Below, in pieces: positions 35,836 to 45,646 of a stretch of DNA of 64,000 bases. The notes under the pieces were generated by a model that was given only the letters and a program-made list of their open reading frames with translations, made no database searches and was not told where the DNA came from. The stretch spans positions 1 through 64,000 of IMG/VR virus record IMGVR_UViG_3300024312_000003; one strand, written 5' to 3'. The translations under genes and the position numbers were made by a program. Within the stretch, counting starts at the first letter, position 1. Every line of letters starts with the position of its first letter. This DNA is from a virus.

Positions 35836-36681
35836 TTAACCAACAAACGACCAAAGTGGCTCTGTTGCACCAACATCCAAAGCAACAGAAGTACCATTGT
35901 TCGCAGCCGAAGCAGGAATAAGGGTTGAAACAAAAGATGCAATTTGAGTTGCTATTGTTTCGTTAAAGTTAAACGTACCACCGTTAGAAGCATTGACCGT
36001 TATAACACGATCAATACTATAGCATAGTCCGATCTCAGAGATGATCGCATACCCTTCATCATTATAGATGATTTGTGCAACATTCTTAAATTCAGCAATA
36101 TCGTCAGCTGTCAAGCTTAGATTAAGTCTTGCAGCAACAGTGGTGTAATCACCATCGACAGTATTGGTGCCGTTGTTATTAATTGCTGGAGGAGTGGGAT
36201 TTAGATTCGATGCAGTGGGAACAAACGAGCTGGATGTTTCTTGTCCGTTTTGAATGTTCTTCTCTTCCATGGTTACGGTTAGATTGGTTTTATCTATCCG
36301 ACGACCATAATACGCAATATAGGAAGTACCGTTATGCGTTTCTGTTCTTCTGAGACAATACTTAGCTCTTTGAACTGGAGACAAGTCGTTGTTGGTTTCT
36401 CTTAGAACAAAGGGAAGTTGATTATACAGGCTTGCATCAGTACCCCGATGCACTACTGGTTCAGGTTTAGCAATACCATTAGCCCCAACCGAGAATGAGT
36501 GACCGCCATTACCAATCACATAACATGCAATCGAAGGGAATTCACCGGCTGAAGGTAACGTGCTCGCTAAGATGCTGAGTTTTTCATTTACTCGTGTAAA
36601 TTCCTTGTATTCCGGATCTACTTTGAGAGAGAGGCAAGTTTGAATATAACTGCCGTATATCGATCTTGTGTTATTGTCCAC
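35836..36681 (-). CDS. putative virion structural protein, 281 aa, GTG start
   Basis: Starts at GTG 36681 with ribosome-binding site AAGGAAA; no better ATG exists. The N-terminal 160 residues are alpha/beta (FPSIACYVIGNGGHSFSVG; YCLRRTETHNGTSYIAYYGR), linked by a proline/asparagine-rich stretch to a C-terminal domain (AARLNLSLTADDIAEFKNVAQII). It lies downstream of a 730-aa structural gene on the same strand. Type inferred from context; no family recognised. Confidence 0.6.
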   Translation of the reverse strand: MDNNTRSIYGSYIQTCLSLKVDPEYKEFTRVNEKLSILASTLPSAGEFPSIACYVIGNGGHSFSVGANGIAKPEPVVHRGTDASLYNQLPFVLRETNNDLSPVQRAKYCLRRTETHNGTSYIAYYGRRIDKTNLTVTMEEKNIQNGQETSSSFVPTASNLNPTPPAINNNGTNTVDGDYTTVAARLNLSLTADDIAEFKNVAQIIYNDEGYAIISEIGLCYSIDRVITVNASNGGTFNFNETIATQIASFVSTLIPASAANNGTSVALDVGATEPLWSFVG

Positions 36682-36730
36682 GTTTTTTCCTTACAAAGAT
36701 AATCAAAATATTTAAAATCAAAGTAAAAAA

Positions 36731-38923
36731 TCAATAATTCCATATATCTTTTAACATAGACTTATTCTGATCAGTCATGCTTAGATAAAGGTCAACTCCT
36801 GGCACAGGTTCTATTTGAACATCGCCAGTATTTATGACAGGATTTACAGATCTTACATCGAGGGATAGTGCTTGTCGATAAATGTATGCGGTTATAGAAT
36901 CAGAAACCAAAGGCTCTGATGTTAACTCATAGTTTATCGTCTTATTAACGCGTATACCAACATTCATGTCAAATTCTTTCGAACCAAGCTCGAAAGATTG
37001 TTTATCGTTGATTGTGGTTTTAGTATTTTCCACATCTAAGACATTGACAATTTTATTTTGCTGATCCATTGTTTGTTCAAAGTTATCTAACCTGAGAACA
37101 TTACAAGGAGCATCCATTATTGGTGTTGCATTGACAATAACAGAATACTGAGTTGAATAACTGCCTAACTGTTCCATGAGTTTTATCATGGCTGCTTGAA
37201 TCTGTCTTAATCCAATCTCATCTTCTAAAGAACCACCTATTGCTTTCTTTAGTATTTCTTTATACAGATTCTCTAAGTCGCCATTGCTGTAGCTAGAAAT
37301 ATCTATATTCTGCTGAGAGAACCATTGCGCGTATGTTTGCCCAGCTGTGCCTAATTGGATAACTGAGTTACTCCAGCACCTAGACATCATTGCTATTTTT
37401 TGTCCTCTGGCTTCTGACTTCTGCTCAGCAACTACCATGTAGTATTGTTTAAGAGCTGCTTTGTGTAACTTCACACACCATCTTCTAAAAGCAAGTGTCG
37501 TGACGTATTGTTCGTTAGGCGGTAATTCCGATAATAGAGATTGTGCAAAATCAGAACTAACTCTTTTACTATCCACAACAGACATTAAATCAGAGACTCC
37601 GGGTCTTGGTAGTCTGAGTACTCTTTTTGCAATGATTTTCGGCAGATGTGTTAGTTCTATACCTATTGTTTTGTAATAGGCATATATGAATAATTCTAAC
37701 GCTCTATTTGCTCTGATGGTTAGTACTTCAGCAGTGGATGGCATTTCAATAGGTAAAAAAGTCCTATACAAACCAGTACCGCTTAAATGGAACCATTGAT
37801 TCAACAATGTGTCTGCAAGAGTATAGTGTTCACTTCCAGCATAATCAATCATTGTAGATTCTACTAACTTAGTCCTAAGACTGTTAGATAGTGAATTCTG
37901 CATTGTCTTAATTATCTTTGGCTCATACTCTTCTCTGTACTTAATGTTATCTCTTGCCAAGCTGTCTTCTTTATTAAGTACTTCTTCAAGAGTAAACAAA
38001 TTCTTAGAATCAAAATTGTTTCTTGTATTCAGAGGATTCTTTCTGAACTTAACAATTGGTCTAAGTTGAGTAGGTTGATCTGTTAAATCGTGCTTCATCT
38101 TGTATTCTGCCAGAGGAATGCCTCTTACAGTTAACAAGTTATCCATCAACCAATGAAACACAGCGTTCTTACCATTATTTCTAGCAATGTAAGCTATATT
38201 TCTATAAAGAAACAACTGCTGTTTTCTACTCATATACGGAATATACCCATCAAGCATTCCGTGACTGGCTAAATATTGTTTGAGGTGGTAAGAGTGTACT
38301 TCGTTCGTTTTACAAGCTTTTAAACGAAAATTAATGATTGCTGGTACTAAATTCAAAAACAAATTACCCAGCATTGTAGCTGTGTATAAATTGTCTGACA
38401 GCTTGAATTGTATGTTATCCCATCTACCAAGATAATCATATATCCAATTTTGAATCTTACCAATTAGAGAATATTCGTGTTCTTCAATTAGATTTGGTGG
38501 ATACGAAAGTATTGTTCCAGGCCGAGATTCTATGGCGTATCCTATGTCGCAAGGATAAAGAATGCCTAAAATCAATCTTTCCTGGTCAGGATATCGACTT
38601 ATGAGTTCTTTATAGTTTCTAGTTCCATATTGATAAGCAGAGGCCGTACCAGTATGGATCTGTAAATTAGCTTTAGAGAAAGTAATTGTCTCTAAGGTGT
38701 CCAAAGAAACAACAGTCATCGGAGTGTCTTCAGAATGATATTCCCCTGAAACATTTAGGTAATACCTCCATGTGGTGGGACTATATTCATCAACAACTTG
38801 ATCACCGTATTTCTCTATCAGTTGTTTATTTAAAGCTATAGCAGTATCGTGGCTCTTTATAACTATCGAAGAAGCCAGCTGTATTATGCTATCAGTGTAA
38901 ATTTGATAATAGTTGTTTTTCAT
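36731..38923 (-). CDS. large putative virion structural protein, 730 aa
   Basis: Start chosen at ATG 38923 (MKNNYYQIYT), 10 bases from a GGAG that is shared with the divergent portal gene; an in-frame reading to 38953 is less likely. The sequence is Tyr/Leu-rich alpha/beta throughout (IQNWIYDYLGRWDNIQFKL; KQQLFLYRNIAYIARNNGKN; RANRALELFIYAYYKTIGI), with no membrane helix or catalytic motif. Large proteins like this adjoin portal genes in phiKZ-type phages and are virion components. A head or baseplate role is inferred. Confidence 0.65.
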   Translation of the reverse strand: MKNNYYQIYTDSIIQLASSIVIKSHDTAIALNKQLIEKYGDQVVDEYSPTTWRYYLNVSGEYHSEDTPMTVVSLDTLETITFSKANLQIHTGTASAYQYGTRNYKELISRYPDQERLILGILYPCDIGYAIESRPGTILSYPPNLIEEHEYSLIGKIQNWIYDYLGRWDNIQFKLSDNLYTATMLGNLFLNLVPAIINFRLKACKTNEVHSYHLKQYLASHGMLDGYIPYMSRKQQLFLYRNIAYIARNNGKNAVFHWLMDNLLTVRGIPLAEYKMKHDLTDQPTQLRPIVKFRKNPLNTRNNFDSKNLFTLEEVLNKEDSLARDNIKYREEYEPKIIKTMQNSLSNSLRTKLVESTMIDYAGSEHYTLADTLLNQWFHLSGTGLYRTFLPIEMPSTAEVLTIRANRALELFIYAYYKTIGIELTHLPKIIAKRVLRLPRPGVSDLMSVVDSKRVSSDFAQSLLSELPPNEQYVTTLAFRRWCVKLHKAALKQYYMVVAEQKSEARGQKIAMMSRCWSNSVIQLGTAGQTYAQWFSQQNIDISSYSNGDLENLYKEILKKAIGGSLEDEIGLRQIQAAMIKLMEQLGSYSTQYSVIVNATPIMDAPCNVLRLDNFEQTMDQQNKIVNVLDVENTKTTINDKQSFELGSKEFDMNVGIRVNKTINYELTSEPLVSDSITAYIYRQALSLDVRSVNPVINTGDVQIEPVPGVDLYLSMTDQNKSMLKDIWNY

Positions 38924-38955
38924 CTCGATTATACTCCAAAGGAGTTTTTTCAATC
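38924..38955. promoter_or_regulatory. palindromic two-way Shine-Dalgarno between divergent genes
   Basis: Only 32 bases separate the two start codons. The palindrome ACTCCAAAGGAGT (38933-38945) carries a GGAG on each strand, 10-11 bases from both ATGs. There is no room for conventional promoters, so transcripts must start inside the opposite genes and overlap in antisense. Confidence 0.7.
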
Positions 38956-41793
38956 ATGAGTAAAGATAAAGTAATCAGTCTTTCTTCTTCAGCTGGTGCT
39001 AATTCGTACCCGGCTTTGAATGTATTGACAAACAATCATGAACTTGCTGCTTTGGTTAGTAAATTGGTGGAACCAGTTAGAAAACCAACAAGAGACAGAC
39101 AAGGTAATGTCATTGGTAACGGTACCAGTGGTGCTGAGTTGCAAAAGATATCTTTGGATAAAGCCAGAGATATAACTGATGCACAATCGATCATTCAACT
39201 CCTACCAGATATGGAGTTGTCGATTCAGATCTTAATCAGCTCAATCATGTCACCAAAAGACATGATGACTGGTGAGCTAACTTTCTCTGGTCCTGAATCC
39301 ATATTGACAACTAAGTCATCATCAGCCATAACAAATTTGATCAGACAACATTTTGATCAGTCCTATAAAATAAAGCAACAGCTACCTAACATACTAAAGA
39401 ACGTCTTGTTTGAAAGAGGTTCGCACGTATTGACCGTTATTCCTGAAAACAGTGTGGATGAATTGATTAATAGAAATCAAACCATCACCATGGAAGACTT
39501 GAATCAAACTAGAATTTATGATTCAAATGGAATTGTCAATAATTTAGGAATCTTAGGTAAAAGAGAAGTAGATTCTAGTTCTCAAAAATTTATCGGGATT
39601 GCTAATGAAAATTTTAGCGATATAAATCCATCTTCCGGTTCCGGCGAATTTTTAGTAATGGAAGACAGTAGTGAAAAGATAGAAATCAGATCTTGCCTAA
39701 TTACTGATAACATCAATATTCTTCGTTTACCATTTATTGCTGACAAACTAAGAAGTCAGAAGATAAATAGATACGCAAAGAATGCCGGTTTGGAAAATAT
39801 CAGCACCAGTACATTAGAAGTTGGTAGGTTGGTAAAAAGTAAAGATAACAAAGATAATCCTTTTAAGGATTTGACCGCAGGCAAGATTCAATCTATTCTC
39901 TATAAACAAAGTCCAAATAGATTTACCCCGATCATTCGATTAAAGGGAGATTCTGAACTTAAGAGAAGATCGATTGGTGCTCCATTGGTGATGGAGCTTC
40001 CTTCTGAATCTGTTATTCCTGTTTTTACTCCAGGTAATAAAAACAGACACGTTGGTTATTTTGTTCTTATTGATAACAACGGAAATCCCGTTTGTAAAGA
40101 TAACACAATCGATTATTACAAACAACTTGAAGACCGTTTTAGTGGCAGTACAACTACGTCAGGTAATAATCAAGCCAGTAAAATAATTGAAATGGTCAAG
40201 AGAGGAATGGGGGCTACAACAGGAACCCACATGAATCGAGACCACGTTGATGCCATGGCTAAAGTCTTTGAAGACATGATCGAAAAAGATCTTATAGCAA
40301 GACTTAAGAACGGTATATATACCAACGGTGTAGAAATAGGTAGTAATGCTGAAGTTGCACGCATTATGATGTCTAGAGTTCTGGCAGGTCAAAATACTCA
40401 ATTATTGTTCATTCCATCAGAGATGATGACGTACTTTGCTTTGAAGTATGATGAGAACGGTATGGGTAAGAGCATGCTCGACGACATGAAGATTTTAAAT
40501 AGTCTTCGAGTTGTTCTGATGTTCTCGAATATCATGGCCAGTATTAGAAACTCTATCGGCAAGACCAACGTTAACATCAAATTAGACGAAGACGATCCTG
40601 ATCCGCAAAAAACCGTAGACATGATGATGGATGCGGTAATGAAATCTAGATCTAATTCGTTCCCAGTTGGTAGTAGTAATCCGGCAGACATAGTCAATTA
40701 TCTGCAAAGAGCAGGTATAAGTTTTACATATGAAGGTCATCCAGGTTGGCCAGATGTCAAGGCAGACATAACTGAGGCTGGTTTGTCATCAATTAAACCC
40801 GATAATGAACTTGATGAGATGCTTAGAAATAGAAGCATCCAGGCAACGGGTGTTACTCCGGAAATGGTTGATGCTGGCAGCGGTGCTGAATTTGCAACGA
40901 GCGTTGCAAATAATCATATTCTTCTGTCTAGACGAGTTCTTCAGATTCAGGAAATGATTGAGCCTGAGTTAAGTTCTCATGCTAGGAAGATATTCTACGC
41001 CACTCCTTCGCTTGTTGAGGAAGCTAAAAATATCATCAAAGAAGATTTTGCTAACAACGTTTCAAAACTTTCTGAAGACGAGAAGAAAATTTTCGAAGGA
41101 CCCGAAGCTAAAGATCAATTAATTGATTTGATGTTAGATCAATTCATCAATGGAATTGAGCTGAAGTTCCCAAGACCGAACTCTGTAACGATGGAGAATC
41201 AAAAAGATTCTTTAGAGCAATACGTTGATTTGCTTGATAAGGCTTTGGAGTTTGTTATTTCTCCAGAATTTATGAATCAAGATATGATTGGAGATACATC
41301 CACATCAATTGATTCGATTAAGAATTCTGTAAAAGCCTATATGGTTAGAAAGTACATGATTGAAAATGGCATTCTTCCAGAACTAGGTGAACTAACAGCA
41401 CTGGACGAATTCGGTAAACCAAAATCAGACATCTGGCAAGAACAAGAGGATCACTATAGAACTCTTGTTAATAATTTGCAAGATTTCTTAAAGAAAAGAG
41501 TCCCAGATAAAACGACCTCTGATTCTGAACTAGAAGCTAATGGCATACAGTTATCTGGATCTTCTGGAGGTGGTTCGGATTGGAATTCTTCATCATCTAA
41601 TGACAATTCTGATAATGGATCGTCAGGCGGGAATGATTTTGGAATTGACAGTGGTATGGATGAATTAACTTCAGACCAACCTGTAAGTGATGATTCCACA
41701 GTCACTCCTGAAGCTGATTCCGATAGTGAAGCTAAGTCTTCGGCTGATGGTGATCAATCTAATAATCCCAGTCAGGACGAAACTGCATCTTAA
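38956..41793 (+). CDS. portal protein (large jumbo-phage type), 945 aa
   Basis: Start ATG 38956 with ribosome-binding site AAAGGAG. Portal-like sections: IIQLLPDMELSIQILISSIMSPKDMM (about 78-103), a wing region with repeated charged strands, FIPSEMMTYFALKYDENGMGKSMLDDMKILNSLRVVLMF (about 480-518), IRNSIGKTNVNIKLDED, and TGVTPEMVDAGSGAEFATSVANNHILLSRRVLQIQE (about 633-668), which is characteristic of T4-gp20-like and jumbo-phage portals. The last about 110 residues are Ser/Asp/Gly-rich and probably disordered. It forms the dodecameric ring through which DNA is packaged and ejected. No terminase large subunit is visible in this window. Confidence 0.75.
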   Translation: MSKDKVISLSSSAGANSYPALNVLTNNHELAALVSKLVEPVRKPTRDRQGNVIGNGTSGAELQKISLDKARDITDAQSIIQLLPDMELSIQILISSIMSPKDMMTGELTFSGPESILTTKSSSAITNLIRQHFDQSYKIKQQLPNILKNVLFERGSHVLTVIPENSVDELINRNQTITMEDLNQTRIYDSNGIVNNLGILGKREVDSSSQKFIGIANENFSDINPSSGSGEFLVMEDSSEKIEIRSCLITDNINILRLPFIADKLRSQKINRYAKNAGLENISTSTLEVGRLVKSKDNKDNPFKDLTAGKIQSILYKQSPNRFTPIIRLKGDSELKRRSIGAPLVMELPSESVIPVFTPGNKNRHVGYFVLIDNNGNPVCKDNTIDYYKQLEDRFSGSTTTSGNNQASKIIEMVKRGMGATTGTHMNRDHVDAMAKVFEDMIEKDLIARLKNGIYTNGVEIGSNAEVARIMMSRVLAGQNTQLLFIPSEMMTYFALKYDENGMGKSMLDDMKILNSLRVVLMFSNIMASIRNSIGKTNVNIKLDEDDPDPQKTVDMMMDAVMKSRSNSFPVGSSNPADIVNYLQRAGISFTYEGHPGWPDVKADITEAGLSSIKPDNELDEMLRNRSIQATGVTPEMVDAGSGAEFATSVANNHILLSRRVLQIQEMIEPELSSHARKIFYATPSLVEEAKNIIKEDFANNVSKLSEDEKKIFEGPEAKDQLIDLMLDQFINGIELKFPRPNSVTMENQKDSLEQYVDLLDKALEFVISPEFMNQDMIGDTSTSIDSIKNSVKAYMVRKYMIENGILPELGELTALDEFGKPKSDIWQEQEDHYRTLVNNLQDFLKKRVPDKTTSDSELEANGIQLSGSSGGGSDWNSSSSNDNSDNGSSGGNDFGIDSGMDELTSDQPVSDDSTVTPEADSDSEAKSSADGDQSNNPSQDETAS

Positions 41794-41818
41794 ACAAAAA
41801 AAAATAAGTAAGACATAT

Positions 41819-41847
41819 ACAGGATAGACCTTAGTGGTCTATCCTGT
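41819..41847. terminator. bidirectional terminator hairpin after portal gene
   Basis: Stem of 12 pairs (ACAGGATAGACC) with loop TTAGT, between convergent genes ending at 41793 and 41864. A run of nine As lies just left of it, giving a U tract for minus-strand transcripts; ATGCC follows it at 41851. Confidence 0.8.
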
Positions 41848-41863
41848 AATATGCCGTTGTTGA

Positions 41864-43957
41864 TTAAGATTCCAGTCGAGCAATGATCAGGTCTTTATTC
41901 AAAGCCCCAACCACAATTTCGATCTTAACCTTATCGCGAGTCACAATGTAATTTGCTTTATTCAGCTCCACATGCTGGGCGTTATTCTTAAGAATATCAC
42001 TAGCAATAGAATACAGTGCAGGAGTCAACTCAGGAGTCAACATCGAGACTTTGTTCGGGAAAGAAATGTTCAAATCACAAGCATTCAGATTGATGTGCGT
42101 CAGAGATACAGAGTGAGTCAAGCTCACAATGCAATCTGCTTTCAGCAAATCCAAATCTTCTTTACCAGTGATGTTCGCGATGATTTGATAAAGTTCAGCC
42201 CGATCAGAAAGACTAATGGTCTTAGTGATGATGTCGTCTTCAGAGAACTTCAGAGTTTCAGCAATTCGATGACCGTGTCGTTTACGCAATTCGGCATCAA
42301 GCACCATGGCGTCATCAACAAAGTCATCAATCTTAAGAGTCAGCATCATTTCTGTACTAAGGAAATGATTGACTGCTTCCGTCAACTTAGTGTTAACGAT
42401 GTTGTAGATTTGACTGAAATCCTTACTATCATGCATCTTAAGAACGTCCACCGCTTTCTCAAACGTTGTGGCGTTTGCAATAGCGTTGACGAACTCACCA
42501 TACTTCTTCGCAAGTTCAATTGAACCTTCAGTATCGCAAGCGCCGTTCTCATCAAAGTATTGTGCTGCGATTGGTGTGTGAATTTGGAAAGTAGTCATTG
42601 CTGCAGAGTCAATATCGTCGAGCTTGCCAGCAAAAATACTTTCGATTCGAGATTCATAAATAGAACTATCTTCACTCACCGTAACCGGAATGCTATCTGA
42701 GAATGACAGTTTAAACTTAGTCAGTTCTGGCTCCGGCATGTTCACGATCTTCTCCTTTTCAACTTCACTCTTATTACTTGGAATGAAACGACTGGTATTT
42801 CGATGTGTTCGACCAATCGCGTGCTTGTCTGGGTCCACAGTATCTCCTTCTCTGATCTTCTTTAGAACAACAATCACGTTATTCTCATCATCAACTTTCA
42901 TGTATGGACGATGAGTTTTAGGGTTGTATGCTGGAATATATGGTTGCTTATCGGTGGGTTTCCATTTAAGCTCGCCAAATTCATACAGCTTATTTTTATC
43001 GATCACACTTGTCTTGGTAATCTCACTGGCAACAGGTTGTTGGACCTGTTGATTTTGAGAAGACATTGGTTGCTGATTAAAGTTATGATCGGGTAGATCA
43101 ACAGCACTTACCGAGGAACTGGCAACTCCAACGATCGCATCCGAATTAAACGACTTATTCGATTGCCTCCAACCACCAGATTGCGCCGGTTGCTGAACTT
43201 GATCATTGGTAGGCAGACTCCAACGAGACGGTTTATCGGTGGTTGCGTTATTGCTAAACCGATTAGGGATCGTCTGTTGCTGCGATTGAGTCTGACGAGG
43301 AGGATGGTCCCAGCGAGTGTTAACAGGCGAATCCATGGTCTTTTGAGGCTGCGAGAAAGGGCTATTCTGCTGCATCGCATTCCATCGTGCCGGTTGGGTT
43401 TGTTGCATACCCATGCCTTGCATTCCACCCATCATCATGCCGCCACCCATTGACATAGTGCCTCTGGATTGGTTCTGGGCATTCTGAATCTGTTGTTGCA
43501 GATACGACATTGATCCAGCTGCTTTATTCGCTTCCTGAATCTGTTGTGGATTCAAGTATTGACCAAGAGCCTGATAGTTAAAAAGAGCAGCCGAAGCAAA
43601 CCCTTGACAACATGTCGCTACTGCTTGACCAATCGCACTATTAACAGCAGTACCACCCTGCATTACTAGCAAAGTAGCTACATCACCAATCATCTGTACC
43701 AATTCGGCAAATTGTTGATTGTTGAAATGATTCTGCCCAAACATGTTGTACATGAACATTCTCAGAGGATTCTTACCGGCGTTAGCCTGAATCTCCGAGA
43801 TGGCACAAGTTGTAATGTACGGAAGGTATTCAGCCATACCAGGATGAAGACCAACTTGCGGGAGAAAGTGTGGATTACCCGATACAACTTGAATTGGTTG
43901 CATCATCATCCGAGTTGGATCTACGGGTAGTTGCATTTGGTTTGTCTGAAAATTCAT
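41864..43957 (-). CDS. unknown Gln/Met-rich protein, 697 aa
   Basis: Start chosen at ATG 43957 (MNFQTNQMQL), ribosome-binding site AAAGGA; a TTG upstream is unlikely. Residues 1-330 are low complexity: Met/Gly stretches (GTMSMGGGMMMGGMQGMGMQ) and Gln/Asn/Pro-rich linkers with RW motifs (PARWNAM, PVNTRWDHPP, KPSRWSLP). Residues 330-697 look globular: PDKHAIGRTHRNTSRFIPSN, FQIHTPIAAQYFDENGA, and a beta-rich end. It lies 3 bases downstream of the RNAP beta N-half gene, so the two are co-translated; a role as a polymerase-associated or condensate-forming factor is possible but unproven. The composition resembles phase-separating proteins. Confidence 0.7.
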   Translation of the reverse strand: MNFQTNQMQLPVDPTRMMMQPIQVVSGNPHFLPQVGLHPGMAEYLPYITTCAISEIQANAGKNPLRMFMYNMFGQNHFNNQQFAELVQMIGDVATLLVMQGGTAVNSAIGQAVATCCQGFASAALFNYQALGQYLNPQQIQEANKAAGSMSYLQQQIQNAQNQSRGTMSMGGGMMMGGMQGMGMQQTQPARWNAMQQNSPFSQPQKTMDSPVNTRWDHPPRQTQSQQQTIPNRFSNNATTDKPSRWSLPTNDQVQQPAQSGGWRQSNKSFNSDAIVGVASSSVSAVDLPDHNFNQQPMSSQNQQVQQPVASEITKTSVIDKNKLYEFGELKWKPTDKQPYIPAYNPKTHRPYMKVDDENNVIVVLKKIREGDTVDPDKHAIGRTHRNTSRFIPSNKSEVEKEKIVNMPEPELTKFKLSFSDSIPVTVSEDSSIYESRIESIFAGKLDDIDSAAMTTFQIHTPIAAQYFDENGACDTEGSIELAKKYGEFVNAIANATTFEKAVDVLKMHDSKDFSQIYNIVNTKLTEAVNHFLSTEMMLTLKIDDFVDDAMVLDAELRKRHGHRIAETLKFSEDDIITKTISLSDRAELYQIIANITGKEDLDLLKADCIVSLTHSVSLTHINLNACDLNISFPNKVSMLTPELTPALYSIASDILKNNAQHVELNKANYIVTRDKVKIEIVVGALNKDLIIARLES

Positions 43958-43981
43958 TGTGTTTCCTTTAATAGCCAAATC

Positions 43982-45619
43982 TTAAGAATCTAGATTCTTT
44001 TGAATGGCGTCCAGCATATCTTTAGTCTTAGGATTGCGAACAATAACACCCTTCTCATCTGTCATGCAGTGGAAGTTAATGCGTTCTCGTCCAGTCGGGC
44101 CACTCTTAGGCATACCGCTATATGCTGCTACTTCAGCAATAGAAACATGCAGTGCTTTACTTGGGTCTTGGATGGCTGCTCGATCATTATTCTTGCCTCG
44201 TCCTCTTCCAGAAGAATTAGACTGGGGAACAAGTGTAGAAGTTATCTTAAAGGTTTTGTTATCACCAGAATAACTGCTACTTGATACGACGCCTGAATCT
44301 TTAATCAGACTGTAAATCAAACCAGTTTTCAAATACTTACCGATGATGTTATCACATTCCTTATCAGTCAATCCCTTCTTCGCTGCAGACTTAAGTTTGT
44401 AGTGAATAAGGAAGAACGATTTAATGATGGAATAAGTGACGTGATACAGAACGTTTAGCTCTTTATCATACATCGTGTTGATCTTCGTTCGATAGTTCAA
44501 CAACCAATCGTTAAAATTATTGATGATGAATGCCAGGAACTCATAGAAGTCGTTTACAACGATTCCGATCTCACGCATTCTCTCAATCATGATTGGATCA
44601 ATGTATTCATCGAGAGATTCGATGTGATTCTTCATGTCGTCATAGATTCTACCATGATTGGTATCTCCAGAGAACAACATCAGACCCATCATCAACATCC
44701 AGTGCCTTGGATCATCTATGTAGCGAGCACTAATTTGCTGCGGGAAATGATCCGCGACATAATAGAACCCAGCAATAAGAGATCTTACGGTATCTGTGTA
44801 TTTGGTACGAGGAATGACAATGGCAAGATTAGTCGGGGTGTAGAGTGATCTATTGAAATTCTTAGTCGGCTTAATACCGCTACTATTACAGACAACCCAA
44901 TCTTCTTCCGGCCATTCGTTGTAATTGATGTTTTCAACTACAATCGGTTCACAATCAGCGAACTTTTTAAATGTTTCTTTCAGCCCGTATTTACAAAAGA
45001 GGTAATGAACCGCTGTCGTACATGCCGGAACCGCTGGTCGATTTTTTCTGTTGTTAGAATGGTAAATCTGACCATGCACAACAGGCACAATTTCACGCCT
45101 CTCTGGCGTCATATACTCGTAAGTCAATCTCTCGAATGTGAGCTTATCGCGCAACAACCGTGCAAAGATATTTGTTTCTCCAATCGAAATGACTCGATCA
45201 GAGATGACTGGAGATATGTTGAATCGACTGCCGCTGATAACAATGCTACCAGCGTCTGAAACAAATGGCAAATAAACGTATCTTGTTTGAAGTGGTTTTC
45301 CCTGAAATTCAAAGAAAAACTTCATCAAATACAAATCTGACCTGGCTGTCTCGAACGTGCTTCGAGTTTGTTTTTTAAGACCTCTTCGGGTGTTTCTTTT
45401 TCTAACTGCTTCAGCGTACTCTTCTCTAGGCGTACATCGTTCGCAACGAACATAACGCACTCCTTCAGGAAAGTCCTTAGAAGCAATTCTGAAGACATCA
45501 TCAATGTATTTTTCAACATGCTTTAGATGCTTCGTTGCTAATCCATTTGCCAAATCTGGATTAAGCTTAGGAGTATCTTGATCAATTAGGCGAGCCAGTT
45601 CTGGATCGAAGGAAGCCAA
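43982..45619 (-). CDS. RNA polymerase beta subunit, N-terminal half, 545 aa
   Basis: Start ATG 45619. Residues 117-141 (LPFVSDAGSIVISGSRFNISPVISD) match the beta block xPxxxxxGxFIINGxERVxVSQ, followed by ARLLRDKLTFERLTYEYM. The extreme C-terminus, SGMPKSGPTGRERINFH (501-517), matches the rpoB block SALGPGGLTRERAGFEV, after which the protein ends. In a bacterial beta subunit (about 1340 aa) this corresponds to the N-terminal half, with the C-half in a separate gene. phiKZ splits its polymerase the same way, and its gp123 lies near capsid gp120; here the capsid gene is two genes upstream. This predicts a non-virion RNA polymerase that transcribes middle or late genes independently of the host enzyme. 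Confidence 0.75.
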   Translation of the reverse strand: MASFDPELARLIDQDTPKLNPDLANGLATKHLKHVEKYIDDVFRIASKDFPEGVRYVRCERCTPREEYAEAVRKRNTRRGLKKQTRSTFETARSDLYLMKFFFEFQGKPLQTRYVYLPFVSDAGSIVISGSRFNISPVISDRVISIGETNIFARLLRDKLTFERLTYEYMTPERREIVPVVHGQIYHSNNRKNRPAVPACTTAVHYLFCKYGLKETFKKFADCEPIVVENINYNEWPEEDWVVCNSSGIKPTKNFNRSLYTPTNLAIVIPRTKYTDTVRSLIAGFYYVADHFPQQISARYIDDPRHWMLMMGLMLFSGDTNHGRIYDDMKNHIESLDEYIDPIMIERMREIGIVVNDFYEFLAFIINNFNDWLLNYRTKINTMYDKELNVLYHVTYSIIKSFFLIHYKLKSAAKKGLTDKECDNIIGKYLKTGLIYSLIKDSGVVSSSSYSGDNKTFKITSTLVPQSNSSGRGRGKNNDRAAIQDPSKALHVSIAEVAAYSGMPKSGPTGRERINFHCMTDEKGVIVRNPKTKDMLDAIQKNLDS

Positions 45620-45646
45620 CTTGATCTCCTTTGTTAGTGGCTTTAT

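Noticed and set aside
41972-42523. 183-codon plus-strand frame opposite the 697-aa gene
   Set aside because: No ribosome-binding site and shadow-type composition.
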